64,000 nt of DNA from DAITBA01 sp036824005 (lineage in GTDB: Bacteria > Pseudomonadota > Gammaproteobacteria > Burkholderiales > Rhodocyclaceae), in assembly GCA_036824005.1 (NCBI GenBank), contig DAITBA010000011.1, forward strand, positions 1 through 64,000, given 5' to 3'. The notes under the pieces are model-generated. The model did no database searches and was not told the origin of the DNA. It was given only the letters and a program-made list of their open reading frames with translations. This document shows positions 33,370 through 42,244 of the stretch, in pieces; the stretch's first letter is position 1; every line of letters begins with the position of its first letter. The position numbers and the translations under genes are program-made.

Positions 33370-33822
33370 TTACGCGAAGACCCCGTGTTCGATGCGCCCG
33401 AGGGTATCCAGTACGCTTTCCGCGCCGATGTCGGTGTCCAGCAGGGACAGCGGCGTCGCCCCGGTCAGCGCGGCATTCGGGGACTTCAGCCAGCCGAGGG
33501 CGGCATCCAGATTCTCGAAGACTTCCTCGGCCCGCTCCACGACGCGCGCCAGCCGCACCAGCTTGGCTGACTCCTCGCTGCTGAGCGTGCCCTCCTTCTT
33601 GCGCCGGGCCAGGGTACGTTCGGGAATGCCCAGGGCCGCCGCGAGTTCGGACTGGGTAAGGTGAATGGTCCCGGCAAGGGCATCCACCGCGGCCGAGGAA
33701 ATGCCCTGGCGGATCAGCGAAACCCAGTCCAGCGGCGTGCGCGGCCTGGCCTGCAGGACACGCTTGCCGCCAAGCAGGATTTCCAGCGAATGACGGGGAT
33801 GTGCGTTTGCAGGTGTGGTCAT
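33370..33822 (-). CDS. Xre/MbcA/ParS-type antitoxin, orphaned
   Basis: A 150-residue antitoxin of the type II Xre-RES (MbcA-MbcT) family. The middle part is a helix-turn-helix (LTQSELAAALGIPERTLARR). The C-terminal DUF2384-like toxin-binding domain is intact (RLARVVERAEEVFENLDAAL, then LSLLDTDIGAESVLDTLGRI). Its expected partner, an NAD-degrading RES toxin encoded just downstream, is reduced to a 5' fragment. It therefore looks like a retained antitoxin that could still regulate its own promoter or protect against related toxins. Confidence 0.88.
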   Translation of the reverse strand: MTTPANAHPRHSLEILLGGKRVLQARPRTPLDWVSLIRQGISSAAVDALAGTIHLTQSELAAALGIPERTLARRKKEGTLSSEESAKLVRLARVVERAEEVFENLDAALGWLKSPNAALTGATPLSLLDTDIGAESVLDTLGRIEHGVFA

Positions 33823-34029
33823 GACGACACTCTACCGATTGCCTCAAGGCGGTAAGCATACGCAATCATGACGTGGACCGCCCCGCCAAGTCGTGCTACT
33901 CGATGGTGGACTCGTTCCAGGGCGGCTGTTGGTCTGTTCGCAGCCTATGACCGGCCTTCGCCCACTGCCGATGGTTGGAAATGCCTTCGACCGCGTACGG
34001 AAGCGCGGGTCTGCGTTAGAATTATCCCC

Positions 34030-34779
34030 ATGAAGCGACCATACCCCCGCAAGCTCTCAAGAGACCCAATCGTTGAGGCGATTGCCGAGTTTCGGTATTT
34101 GCTTTCCAGCCAAGGGGGAGGTGGGAAGTTAATGCTGGGTTACCTGTTCTCCCGTCTAAAGGATAGGTTCGGAAGATTAGAGGACTTGCCGGCGTCCCAA
34201 TTTCCGGCCCAACTCAAGGCAGTCGACCCTAATCTTTCTTATGTCCCCGAGCACCGTTTGGTAGGACAAGACGGTATGCTTTTAGTCGGGGATCGATCCG
34301 TCGCCGTGGCGGCAGCCACCCCATATCCCGGGTGGGATGCCTTTAAGACCCTCGTCTTAGACGTGTGGGGACACATGCATGAGAGTGGGCTGGTGGGCAC
34401 TGCTGAACGTATTTCAGTCAAGTATGTCAATTTAATCGAGGCTCCACCTGCGCAAGACCATGTTGGACTGGTAGACATCCGCCTTGGGGTTGGCGAGAAA
34501 ACGCTGGCGGCAGAGCCCATCGTAATTCGGACGGAATTCGCTCGCGAAAAGCGGATCTGTATACTCCAGTTAGTAACTCAGGCAGTTACGCAGAGGTTGG
34601 GAACGTCAGAGGCCCGCAGCGGGTTAATCGTAGACATCGATTCGATATACATGGGGCCGTTCGATGATTTTTGGGCTGATGCGCCGGACCTACTGGAGGC
34701 AGTACATACAGACGAGAAGGATTTGTTTTTTGAAGTGCTAACCAAGGAAACGGTGGAGAACTATGGTCCCGAATATTGA
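34030..34779 (+). CDS. TIGR04255 family protein
   Basis: A 249-residue protein of the sporadically distributed TIGR04255 family, recognised by the start MKRPYPRKLSRDPIVEAIAE (then FRY), the RISVKYVNLIEAP segment near residue 138 and the closing DSIYMGPF...LLEAVHTDEKDLFFEVLT. No enzymatic motif is apparent. Base composition is visibly less GC-rich than the neighbours, with many TTA/GTA-type codons, suggesting transfer. The next gene starts within its last codons (overlap 17 bases). It leads a three-gene cassette of unknown role. ATG 34030 was chosen; the frame extends further upstream without a ribosome-binding site. Confidence 0.83.
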   Translation: MKRPYPRKLSRDPIVEAIAEFRYLLSSQGGGGKLMLGYLFSRLKDRFGRLEDLPASQFPAQLKAVDPNLSYVPEHRLVGQDGMLLVGDRSVAVAAATPYPGWDAFKTLVLDVWGHMHESGLVGTAERISVKYVNLIEAPPAQDHVGLVDIRLGVGEKTLAAEPIVIRTEFAREKRICILQLVTQAVTQRLGTSEARSGLIVDIDSIYMGPFDDFWADAPDLLEAVHTDEKDLFFEVLTKETVENYGPEY

Positions 34780-35119
34780 GCCGTGGGAAGCTCGCAGAAC
34801 TTCCTCGTCATGCCCGCCAGTGGTACTTGGAGCAATTTCCTGTGCTCTCGTTGCTAGCACCGCCGTTTCGCCGAGGCACGGTGTAGACGCTTCGTGCACG
34901 AGGGAATTTGACGTTCGATCCGCGTTCACGGAAGCCGCATCGTATCGGGCGACGATTTCGGGAGAATCGGTAAAGGGGATGAGAATTTGGAAACAAGTGC
35001 CTTATCCCACTGAGCACGATTTTGCGGCAATAGCGATGTCGCTATTGGGGCGCCAGACGACGCTCGGCGCGGAAATTCAAGGAATCATCTCTGCACACCT
35101 CAGCGAACTTTACGAATAG
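34763..35119 (+). CDS. Hypothetical protein, second gene of the TIGR04255 cassette
   Basis: A 118-residue protein whose ATG lies inside the end of the TIGR04255 gene. An N-terminal moderately hydrophobic part (PPVVLGAISCALVASTAVS, about residues 18-36) could be a signal or buried segment. The C-terminal half is soluble with Glu/Ser-rich helices (TLGAEIQGIISAHLSELYE). It ends 5 bases before the next gene. No family recognised. The close coupling is the main evidence that it is real and part of the same unit. Confidence 0.65.
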   Translation: MVPNIEPWEARRTSSSCPPVVLGAISCALVASTAVSPRHGVDASCTREFDVRSAFTEAASYRATISGESVKGMRIWKQVPYPTEHDFAAIAMSLLGRQTTLGAEIQGIISAHLSELYE

Positions 35120-35124
35120 GATTC

Positions 35125-35727
35125 ATGGGTTTTTCGTTCGAGGACGCCGCTGCTTTTTTGCCGAAGTACCTGTCTCCTGAGGGGCGGAAGGATCTGTTTG
35201 CGGAGTTATCTAGGCTGCCCGAAACGCACTCCTATTACGCCACAAACAGCTTGAACGAACTGCTGCAGGGAGATGGTTGGGAAAGTGTCGATTTTTTCGA
35301 TATCGAGGCTGGTGAGCGAAGGCAAATTAAGGCCGTCGTGCTTTCGAATACCTGTGATATCGCGTCGGAGAATCCGAGGGACGTTCCAATTCGGGTAACG
35401 ATCTCTCCTCTTGTTCGCGTGAGTCGGCTCATTGGTCTGTTGCAGCATCATGGAGTCTTGGCCGCAGAGATAGACGACAAGCTCCGCACGATCCGCCGCC
35501 AGGAAATCTCGAATATCTTCTATTTCCCAAAGTCTGGAACCCTGGACGATGAGTACGTGGTTTTTTTCGACAATGTTCAGTCGCAACTACCCACGACCTT
35601 TATTGGGAACACTAGAAAGCAGCGGATCTTCTCGTTAAACCAAGCCGGCTTCTGGTACTTCCTGCTGAAGTTATCAATCCATTTCTGCCGAGCTAACGAG
35701 GGAGTCGTTCGCGGATCTGGCAAGTAG
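35125..35727 (+). CDS. Hypothetical protein with SNTCDI motif, third gene of the cassette
   Basis: A 200-residue protein, AT-richer than the surroundings. A conserved-looking motif, IKAVVLSNTCDIASEN, lies near residue 68; similar (S/T)xTCD(I/L) motifs occur in uncharacterised proteins of accessory regions. A charged middle helix (DDKLRTIRRQEISNIF) and an aromatic C-terminal region (NQAGFWYFLLKLSIHF) follow. No signal peptide or clear membrane span. No function recognised. The partner genes upstream suggest a joint role, possibly in phage or plasmid conflict, but nothing in the sequence proves this. Confidence 0.75.
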   Translation: MGFSFEDAAAFLPKYLSPEGRKDLFAELSRLPETHSYYATNSLNELLQGDGWESVDFFDIEAGERRQIKAVVLSNTCDIASENPRDVPIRVTISPLVRVSRLIGLLQHHGVLAAEIDDKLRTIRRQEISNIFYFPKSGTLDDEYVVFFDNVQSQLPTTFIGNTRKQRIFSLNQAGFWYFLLKLSIHFCRANEGVVRGSGK

Positions 35728-35803
35728 AGAACCCGCCGATGGAAGGCTTGGGGCTGAGGGCCGTCAATGATGCGAAATGCCATCCAGGTTGCTCCCCTCC
35801 CCC

Positions 35804-38800
35804 TCACACCCCCCGCTCCGCCAGAAACTCCGCCAACGCCCCACTGGTATGCGACCGCCCCCGGGCGCGTGCCAGCGCCTCCGGTGCCCCCTCGGCCACG
35901 ATGCGCCCGCCGGCCTCGCCGCCTTCGGGTCCCAGGTCGATGATCCAGTCGGCCTCGGCGATGACATCGAGATTGTGTTCGATCACCACCACGGTGTTGC
36001 CGGCATCCACCAGGCGATGCAGCACGCGGATGAGCTTTTCCACGTCGGCCATGTGCAGGCCGACGGTGGGTTCGTCGAGGACGTACAGGGTGTGCGGCGC
36101 GGCGCGGGCGGTGCGCGCGCGGGGGGCGTCGCCGCGCACCTTGGCGAGTTCGGTGACCAGCTTGATGCGCTGGGCCTCGCCGCCGGACAGCGTCGGGCTC
36201 TGCTGGCCCAGGGTGAGGTAGCCCAGTCCCACGTCCTGCAGCAGCCGCAGCGCGTGGTGGATGGAGGCGTGTGCCGCGAAGAACTCCGTCGCCTGATCCA
36301 CGCTCATGGCCAGCACCTCGCCGATGCTCATGCCCTTGAAGCGCACCATCAGCGTCTCTTCGTTGAAGCGCGCGCCGCGGCAGGCGTCGCAGGCCACCTT
36401 GACGTCGGGCAGGAAGCTCATCTCGATCTTCTTCAGCCCCTGGCCTTCGCATTCCTGGCAGCGGCCGCCCGCGGTGTTGAAGGAGAAGCGGCTGGCGCCG
36501 TAGCCGCGCATGCGCGCCTCGTGGGTGTCGGCGAAGGCGCGCCGGATGGCGTCCCAGAAGCCGACGTAGGTGGCGGGGCAGGAGCGGGGCGTCTTGCCGA
36601 TCGGGGTCTGATCGACTTCCAGGACGCGGGCGACCGTTTCCCAGCCGCGGATGGCGGTGCACCCTGTAGGAGCGGGCCGTGCCCGCGACAAGCGGGAATC
36701 GCGGGCATGGCCCGCTCCTACGAAGCGGCGCAGGTTGTCGTGCAGCACGTCGCGGGCGAGCGTGCTCTTGCCGCTGCCCGACACGCCGGTGATGCACACC
36801 AGCCGCCCGAGGGGAATGCGCACCTGCAGGTCCTTGAGGTTGTGCAGCGACGCGCCCACCACTTCCAGGCAGGGCGTGTCCGCGGCAACGGCGCGGCGCG
36901 TCGCGAAGGGATGGCGCAGCGGCGCGGCGAGGAATTTGCCGGTCACCGATTGCGGCGCGCGCACGAGATCGGCTACCGAACCCTGGGCGACGACGCGGCC
37001 GCCCTCGGTGCCCGCGCCCGGGCCCAGGTCCACCACGTGGTCGGCGCGGCGGATCGTCTCCTCGTCGTGCTCGACCACCACCACCGTGTTGCCCTTGGCC
37101 TCGAGCCGGGCCAGGGTGTCGAGCAGCAGGCGGTTGTCGCGCGGGTGCAGGCCGATGGTCGGCTCGTCGAGGATGTAGCACACGCCCTGCAGGTTCGAGC
37201 CGAGCTGGGCGGCGAGGCGGATGCGCTGCGCCTCGCCGCCGGACAGCGTCGGCGCCGCCCGGTCGAGGGAGAGGTAGGACAGGCCCACTTCGTTCAGGAA
37301 TGACAAGCGCGTGCCCAGTTCGGCGACGATGTCGCGCGCAATCTCCGCCTCGCGTCCGGCCAGCCGCAGCTTGCGGAAGAACCGCTCCATCGCACTCACC
37401 GGCAGCGCCGTCAGTTCGGCGATCGACTGCTCGCGAAAACGCACGGCGAGCGCCACCGGGTTGAGCCGCCGGCCGGCGCAGTCGGGGCAGGCCTGCGCGT
37501 CGCCCTCCCACCATTCGTTCCACCAGATCTCCTCGCCCGTCTGCTCGGCGTCGAAGCCGGACAGGGCCAGTCCGGTGCCGTAGCAGCTCTCGCACCAGCC
37601 GTGCTTGGAGTTGAAGGAGAACAGCCGCGGGTCGAGTTCGGCGAAGCTCCGGCCGCAGGCGGGGCAGGCGCGCTTGACGGAGAACACCGCGTCGCCGAGG
37701 GCGGTGGCGGCGCGTGTGGCGTGCTTCGCGGCGACCGTCTTCGGCGCCGGCGTCTGCAGCATGACATGCACCACGCCTTTGCCGTAGTCCAGCGCGTCCG
37801 CCAGCGCCTTGCGCAGCGCATGTTCCGATTTCGCCGCGACGCGCAGGTCGGCCACCGGCAGCTCGATGGTGTGCTCGCGGTAGCGGTCGAGCCGCGGCCA
37901 GGCGGCGGTGGGCAGGAACTCGCCGTCCACGCGCAGATCGGAAAACCCCTTGGCATTGGCCCACTTCGCCAGATCGGTGTAATAGCCCTTGCGCGCGACG
38001 ACCAGCGGCGCCAGCAGCCAGATCTGGCTGCCGCGATAGTCGCGCATGAGCGACGCGGCGATGGAATCGAAGCTCTGGGGCGCGATGGGCACGTCGCAGT
38101 CCGGGCAGTGCTGGGTGCCGAGCTTGACGTAGAGCAGGCGCAGGAAGTGATAGATCTCGGTCAGCGTCGCCACCGTGCTCTTGCGCCCGCCGCGGCTGGT
38201 GCGCTGTTCGATGGCCACCGTCGGCGGGATGCCGAAGATGGCGTCCACATCGGGCCGGGCGGTGGGCTGCACGAACTGGCGGGCGTAGGCGTTGAGGGAT
38301 TCCAGGTAGCGGCGCTGCCCTTCCGCGAACAGGACGTCGAAGGCGACCGTGCTCTTGCCGCTGCCCGACACGCCGGTGATGACGGTGAAGCGGTTGCGCG
38401 GAATGTCCACGTCCACGTTCTTCAGGTTATGCTCGCGGGCGTTGTGGATGCGGATGGCATTGTCGGCGGCGTAGGCCGGCGCCGGCTTCTCGCGCGCCGT
38501 CATCGAGGCACGCCTGCGCGAAGCCGCGCCGGGTTTGCCCCGGCCGACGGCTGCCGTGTAGTCCTTGAGCGCCTTGCCGGTGTGGGAAGTGGCGTGGGCC
38601 ATTACCTCGGCCGGCGTGCCGACGCAGACGATCTCGCCGCCGGCGTCGCCGCCCTCCGGCCCGAGGTCAATGATCCAGTCCGCCGCGCCGATGACATCCA
38701 GGTTGTGCTCGATCACCACCAGCGAGTGGCCGGCGCCGATCAGCTTGCGGAAGGCCCGCAGCAGCTTGGCGATGTCGTCGAAGTGCAGCCCGGTGGTCGG

Positions 38801-41467
38801 TTCGTCGAACAGGAACAGCGAGGACTTGGCCCCGGGCGGCGCGGCGTCGCCGTCGCGCGCACCGGCATCGGCGAGGTGGCCGGCAAGCTTCAGGCGCTGG
38901 GCCTCGCCGCCGGAGAGCGTGGGCACCGGCTGGCCGAGCCGCAGGTAGTCCAGGCCCACCTCGGCCAGCGGCTTCAGGCGCGCCAGCACCTCCGGCGCCC
39001 TGGCGAAGAACGTCACCGCCTCGGACACCGTCATGTCCAGCACCTGGGCGATGGACCGGCCGGCGAGCTTGACCTCGAGCACTTCGGGGTGATAGCGGGT
39101 GCCGTCGCAATCGGGGCAGCGCAGATAGACGTCGGACAGGAACTGCATCTCCACGTGCTCGAAGCCGTTGCCGCCGCAGGTGGGACAGCGGCCGTTGCCG
39201 GCATTGAAGCTGAACGTCCCCGTGCTGTAGCCGCGCTCCTTCGCCAGTTGCTCGCGGGCGAACAGGGTGCGGATGGCGTCGAAGGCGCCGATGTAGCTGG
39301 CCGGGTTCGAGCGCGTGGTTTTGCCGATGGGCGACTGGTCCACCATCACCACCTCGGCGATGTGCTCGTGGCCGAGCAGCGCCCGGTGGGCGCCCGGCGC
39401 CTCGGTGGGCTTGCCCTTGGCCTTGCGCAGCGCGGCGTGGAGCACGTCCTCGACCAGGGTGGACTTGCCGGAGCCGGAGACGCCGGTGACGCACACCAGG
39501 CGGTTGAGCGGAAAGGTCACGTCGATCTGCTTCAGGTTGTGTTCGGCGGCGCCCAGCACGCGCAGCGCGAGCCCGTCGCGCTCGGGCGCGCGGGGCGCGA
39601 GGCCGGCGTCGGCGCGCTTGCGCCCCGCCAGGTAGTCGGCGGTGAGCGTGCGTGCGTGCGTCAATTCGGCGGGCGTGCCAAAGAACACCACCTCACCGCC
39701 GCGCTCGCCCGGGCCGGGGCCCAGGTCGAGGATGCGATCGGCGGTGAGCATGATCTGCGGGTCGTGCTCGACGACCACCAGGGAGTTGCCGGCGTCGCGC
39801 AACCGCTGCATGACGCGGATGACGCGGCCCATGTCGCGGGGATGCAGGCCGATGGACGGCTCGTCCAGCACGAACAGGGTGTTCACCAGAGACGTGCCCA
39901 GCGCCGTGGTCAGGTTGATGCGCTGCACCTCGCCGCCGGAGAGCGTGCGCGACTGCCGGTCCAGCGTCAGATAACCCAGGCCCACCTCGCATAGATAGTC
40001 CAGGCGCGCACGGATCTCGGTCAGCAGCAGGTCGGTGGCCTCGTCCAGGGGCGCCGGCAGATGCAGGCGGGCGAAGAAGTCGCGGCAGCGCCCGATGGGC
40101 AGCAGCATCAGGTCATGGACGCTCAGCCCCGGCAGGGTTTCGAGCGTCGCGCGTGGCCACGTCAACCCGCGGGGCAGGAAGCGCCGCTCCGGTGCGAGGA
40201 CGCGGTCGGCATCCTCCCGCGTGCCGAGCCGCCACTGCAGCGCGTCCGGTTTCAGCCGCGCGCCGTCGCAGGCGGTGCAGGGTGTGTAGGCGCGGTACTT
40301 CGACAGCAGCACACGGATGTGCATCTTGTAGCTCTTGGTTTCGAGCCAGTCGAAGAAACGCCGCACGCCGTACCAGGTGCCGGGCCAGGAACTGCGCCAG
40401 CTCTTCCACTGTGGCTCGCCCTCGAGCACCCAGTGGCGCTGCTCCGGCGTCAGCTCGCGCCAGGGCAGGTCCAGGGGGACGTCGCGCTTTTTGGCGTATT
40501 GCTCCAGGTCGTCCTGGCATTCGCGGTAGCTCTCCGTCTGCCAGGGTTTGACGGCGCCGCCGCGCAGCGTTTTCGATTCGTCGGGGACGACCAGCCCGAA
40601 GTCGATGCCGATGCTGCGGCCGAAGCCGCGGCAGGTGTCGCAGGCGCCGATGGGCGAGTTGAACGAAAACAGGCTGGGGTTGGGATCGTGGTAGTGGATG
40701 TCGCAGTCGGGGCAGTGCAGGTCGGTGCTGAAGCGCCACACCGCTTCCGGCGCGGCGTCGGCGCCTGCGCCCGGTGCGAGGACATGGATATCGACGCGGC
40801 CCTGGCCGACGCGCAGTGCCGCTTCCAGCGCCTCCATCACCCGTGCCCGTTCCGCGTTGGCCAGCCGCAGCCTGTCCTGTACCACGTCGAGCACATTGTC
40901 ATGGCGGGCATGCACCCGCGCGTAGCCCTGCTGTTCCAGCAGCGCCAGTACCTCCCGTTCCGAGAAGTTGTGCGGGATGGGCACGGGGAAGGTGATGATC
41001 AGCCGCGGGTCGCCGCTCGCCTGGCTGCGGGCGGTGAGTTCCCGGTAGATGCTCTCCGGCGTGTCGCGCCGCACCGGCCGCGCGCAACCGCGGCAGAACA
41101 GCGCCGCGGCGCGGGCGAAGAGCAGCTTCACGTGGTCGTTCAGTTCCGTCATCGTGCCCACGGTGGAACGGGAAGTGCGCACCGGGTTGGTCTGGTCGAT
41201 GGCGATCGCCGGCGGGATGCCTTCGATGCGCTCCACCTGCGGCTTGTCCATGCGATCGAGGAACTGCCGCGCGTAGGGCGAGAAGGTTTCCACGTAGCGC
41301 CGCTGTCCTTCGGCGTAGAGAGTGTCGAAGACGAGGGAGGACTTGCCCGAACCGGACACGCCGGTGACCACGATCAGCTCGTTGAGCGGGATGGCAAGGT
41401 CGAGAGTCTTGAGATTGTTCTGGCGCGCGCCATGGATGACGATGGCGTTGGGGCGGTCCTGGGGCAT
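35804..41467 (-). CDS. uvrA: Tandem double-length UvrA
   Basis: An 1,887-residue protein made of two complete UvrA copies in one chain. Four ABC modules are visible, each with Walker A GVSGSGKS and an LSGGE signature (TLSGGEVQRINL, TLSGGEAQRLKL, TLSGGEAQRIRL, TLSGGEAQRIKL), together with zinc-finger CxxC pairs (CPTCGGNGF, CQECEGQGL). UvrA recognises bulky DNA damage for nucleotide excision repair; normal UvrA is about 940 residues. Such double proteins are known in betaproteobacteria. The frame can start at TTG 41500, but ATG 41467 (MPQDRPNAIVIHGARQNNLK) fits the family. A REP doublet is inserted in frame near 36666-36721, in the fourth ABC module. Confidence 0.93.
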   Translation of the reverse strand: MPQDRPNAIVIHGARQNNLKTLDLAIPLNELIVVTGVSGSGKSSLVFDTLYAEGQRRYVETFSPYARQFLDRMDKPQVERIEGIPPAIAIDQTNPVRTSRSTVGTMTELNDHVKLLFARAAALFCRGCARPVRRDTPESIYRELTARSQASGDPRLIITFPVPIPHNFSEREVLALLEQQGYARVHARHDNVLDVVQDRLRLANAERARVMEALEAALRVGQGRVDIHVLAPGAGADAAPEAVWRFSTDLHCPDCDIHYHDPNPSLFSFNSPIGACDTCRGFGRSIGIDFGLVVPDESKTLRGGAVKPWQTESYRECQDDLEQYAKKRDVPLDLPWRELTPEQRHWVLEGEPQWKSWRSSWPGTWYGVRRFFDWLETKSYKMHIRVLLSKYRAYTPCTACDGARLKPDALQWRLGTREDADRVLAPERRFLPRGLTWPRATLETLPGLSVHDLMLLPIGRCRDFFARLHLPAPLDEATDLLLTEIRARLDYLCEVGLGYLTLDRQSRTLSGGEVQRINLTTALGTSLVNTLFVLDEPSIGLHPRDMGRVIRVMQRLRDAGNSLVVVEHDPQIMLTADRILDLGPGPGERGGEVVFFGTPAELTHARTLTADYLAGRKRADAGLAPRAPERDGLALRVLGAAEHNLKQIDVTFPLNRLVCVTGVSGSGKSTLVEDVLHAALRKAKGKPTEAPGAHRALLGHEHIAEVVMVDQSPIGKTTRSNPASYIGAFDAIRTLFAREQLAKERGYSTGTFSFNAGNGRCPTCGGNGFEHVEMQFLSDVYLRCPDCDGTRYHPEVLEVKLAGRSIAQVLDMTVSEAVTFFARAPEVLARLKPLAEVGLDYLRLGQPVPTLSGGEAQRLKLAGHLADAGARDGDAAPPGAKSSLFLFDEPTTGLHFDDIAKLLRAFRKLIGAGHSLVVIEHNLDVIGAADWIIDLGPEGGDAGGEIVCVGTPAEVMAHATSHTGKALKDYTAAVGRGKPGAASRRRASMTAREKPAPAYAADNAIRIHNAREHNLKNVDVDIPRNRFTVITGVSGSGKSTVAFDVLFAEGQRRYLESLNAYARQFVQPTARPDVDAIFGIPPTVAIEQRTSRGGRKSTVATLTEIYHFLRLLYVKLGTQHCPDCDVPIAPQSFDSIAASLMRDYRGSQIWLLAPLVVARKGYYTDLAKWANAKGFSDLRVDGEFLPTAAWPRLDRYREHTIELPVADLRVAAKSEHALRKALADALDYGKGVVHVMLQTPAPKTVAAKHATRAATALGDAVFSVKRACPACGRSFAELDPRLFSFNSKHGWCESCYGTGLALSGFDAEQTGEEIWWNEWWEGDAQACPDCAGRRLNPVALAVRFREQSIAELTALPVSAMERFFRKLRLAGREAEIARDIVAELGTRLSFLNEVGLSYLSLDRAAPTLSGGEAQRIRLAAQLGSNLQGVCYILDEPTIGLHPRDNRLLLDTLARLEAKGNTVVVVEHDEETIRRADHVVDLGPGAGTEGGRVVAQGSVADLVRAPQSVTGKFLAAPLRHPFATRRAVAADTPCLEVVGASLHNLKDLQVRIPLGRLVCITGVSGSGKSTLARDVLHDNLRRFVGAGHARDSRLSRARPAPTGCTAIRGWETVARVLEVDQTPIGKTPRSCPATYVGFWDAIRRAFADTHEARMRGYGASRFSFNTAGGRCQECEGQGLKKIEMSFLPDVKVACDACRGARFNEETLMVRFKGMSIGEVLAMSVDQATEFFAAHASIHHALRLLQDVGLGYLTLGQQSPTLSGGEAQRIKLVTELAKVRGDAPRARTARAAPHTLYVLDEPTVGLHMADVEKLIRVLHRLVDAGNTVVVIEHNLDVIAEADWIIDLGPEGGEAGGRIVAEGAPEALARARGRSHTSGALAEFLAERGV
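36666..36721. repeat. REP doublet (REPIN-like) inside uvrA
   Basis: Two 23-base arms, GTAGGAGCGGGCCGTGCCCGCGA and its inverse with one mismatch, are separated by 10 bases. The core GTAGGAGCGGGC...GCCCGCGA is the well-known REP sequence of Pseudomonas and relatives. It keeps the uvrA frame open and encodes about 20 residues (roughly VGAGHARDSRLSRARPAPTG). Confidence 0.88.
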
Positions 41468-41665
41468 GGCAATGTCGTCGGGCGCGGCGATCGCGGGCAA
41501 AATGCCATTCTATCGGCTCGGATCGACGGACGACGTTTCGCGTCGGCCGCCTGCGCTGCCTCGTCGATAACACGCCTCGATCGGCGAATAAACAACTCCG
41601 CTTGTGGCATGCGACAGGCGTGGTAGCGTGGAACGACGCAACCGTTCCCCGAAGGAGAGGCCATC

Positions 41666-42145
41666 GTGTCCGATCAACTGGAACAGAATGCCGCACCGGC
41701 GCAAGACAATCGTCTTGGCTTCGACGAAGCGACCCGCTTCGTGATCGAGAACAGGGCCGCGGCGTTCGCGGTGACGCCGGTGTTCGACGACGACCACGAG
41801 CTGGCCGCCGGCGCCCGGATCTTTCTGCTCGAGCACGACGGCGCAAGCGGTTACCGCCTGCGTTTCATCGCCGGGCCGTTTTTCTCCGCTGCCTACGCTG
41901 CCAACGAGGTCTACGCCGCCGCCGATATCCCCGAGCGCGTCCGGGAGTTGCGATTCATTCCGACGCGCTACGAGGAGGACTGGCTCTCGGACCAGATCCA
42001 GTTGCTCATTCAGAAGCTCATGCAAGCGTCGGGCAATGCGCCGGCCCAGATGCCCGACTACCAGAGTGCGCCCGCCCAGCGCGCCGACGCCGCAACGGTG
42101 TTTCCCGTTGCCTTCATCGGCCGCGGCGATACGACCCGGCATTGA
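41666..42145 (+). CDS. Hypothetical soluble protein
   Basis: A 159-residue acidic protein starting at GTG 41666 with a good ribosome-binding site (GAAGGAGAGG). It has an alpha/beta pattern (RFVIENRAAAFAVTPVFDDD, then ARIFLLEHDGASGYRLRFIAG) and a C-terminal helix-rich, Gln/Ala-rich tail (SDQIQLLIQKLMQASG). No signal peptide or membrane span and no family recognised. It is divergent from uvrA and lies upstream of the Rnf operon promoter. Confidence 0.68.
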   Translation: MSDQLEQNAAPAQDNRLGFDEATRFVIENRAAAFAVTPVFDDDHELAAGARIFLLEHDGASGYRLRFIAGPFFSAAYAANEVYAAADIPERVRELRFIPTRYEEDWLSDQIQLLIQKLMQASGNAPAQMPDYQSAPAQRADAATVFPVAFIGRGDTTRH

Positions 42146-42216
42146 ACGGCTGCACCCATGCAGTGTCGCCAACAGAGGTTGATAAGTGGCATTCGGCGAT
42201 ACATAAACATCGCTGC

Positions 42217-42244
42217 TTGTGCATTGCGTCAGAATTCGTATACT
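42217..42244 (+). promoter_or_regulatory. Candidate sigma-70 promoter of the Rnf operon
   Basis: TTGTGC (42217-42222) and TATACT (42239-42244) with a 16-base spacer. The nearest downstream gene is rnfB at 42560, so a leader of about 300 bases is implied. Confidence 0.5.

Noticed and set aside
36666..36721. Interpretation of the palindrome as a transcription terminator
   Set aside because: It lies inside the uvrA coding sequence, lacks a T-run and matches the REP core, so a mobile repeat is the better reading.
37601..39994. 797-codon open frame antisense to uvrA, and similar frames at 35777-37303 and 40061-41626
   Set aside because: These are shadows of the UvrA reading frame. No ribosome-binding sites or protein families are visible.
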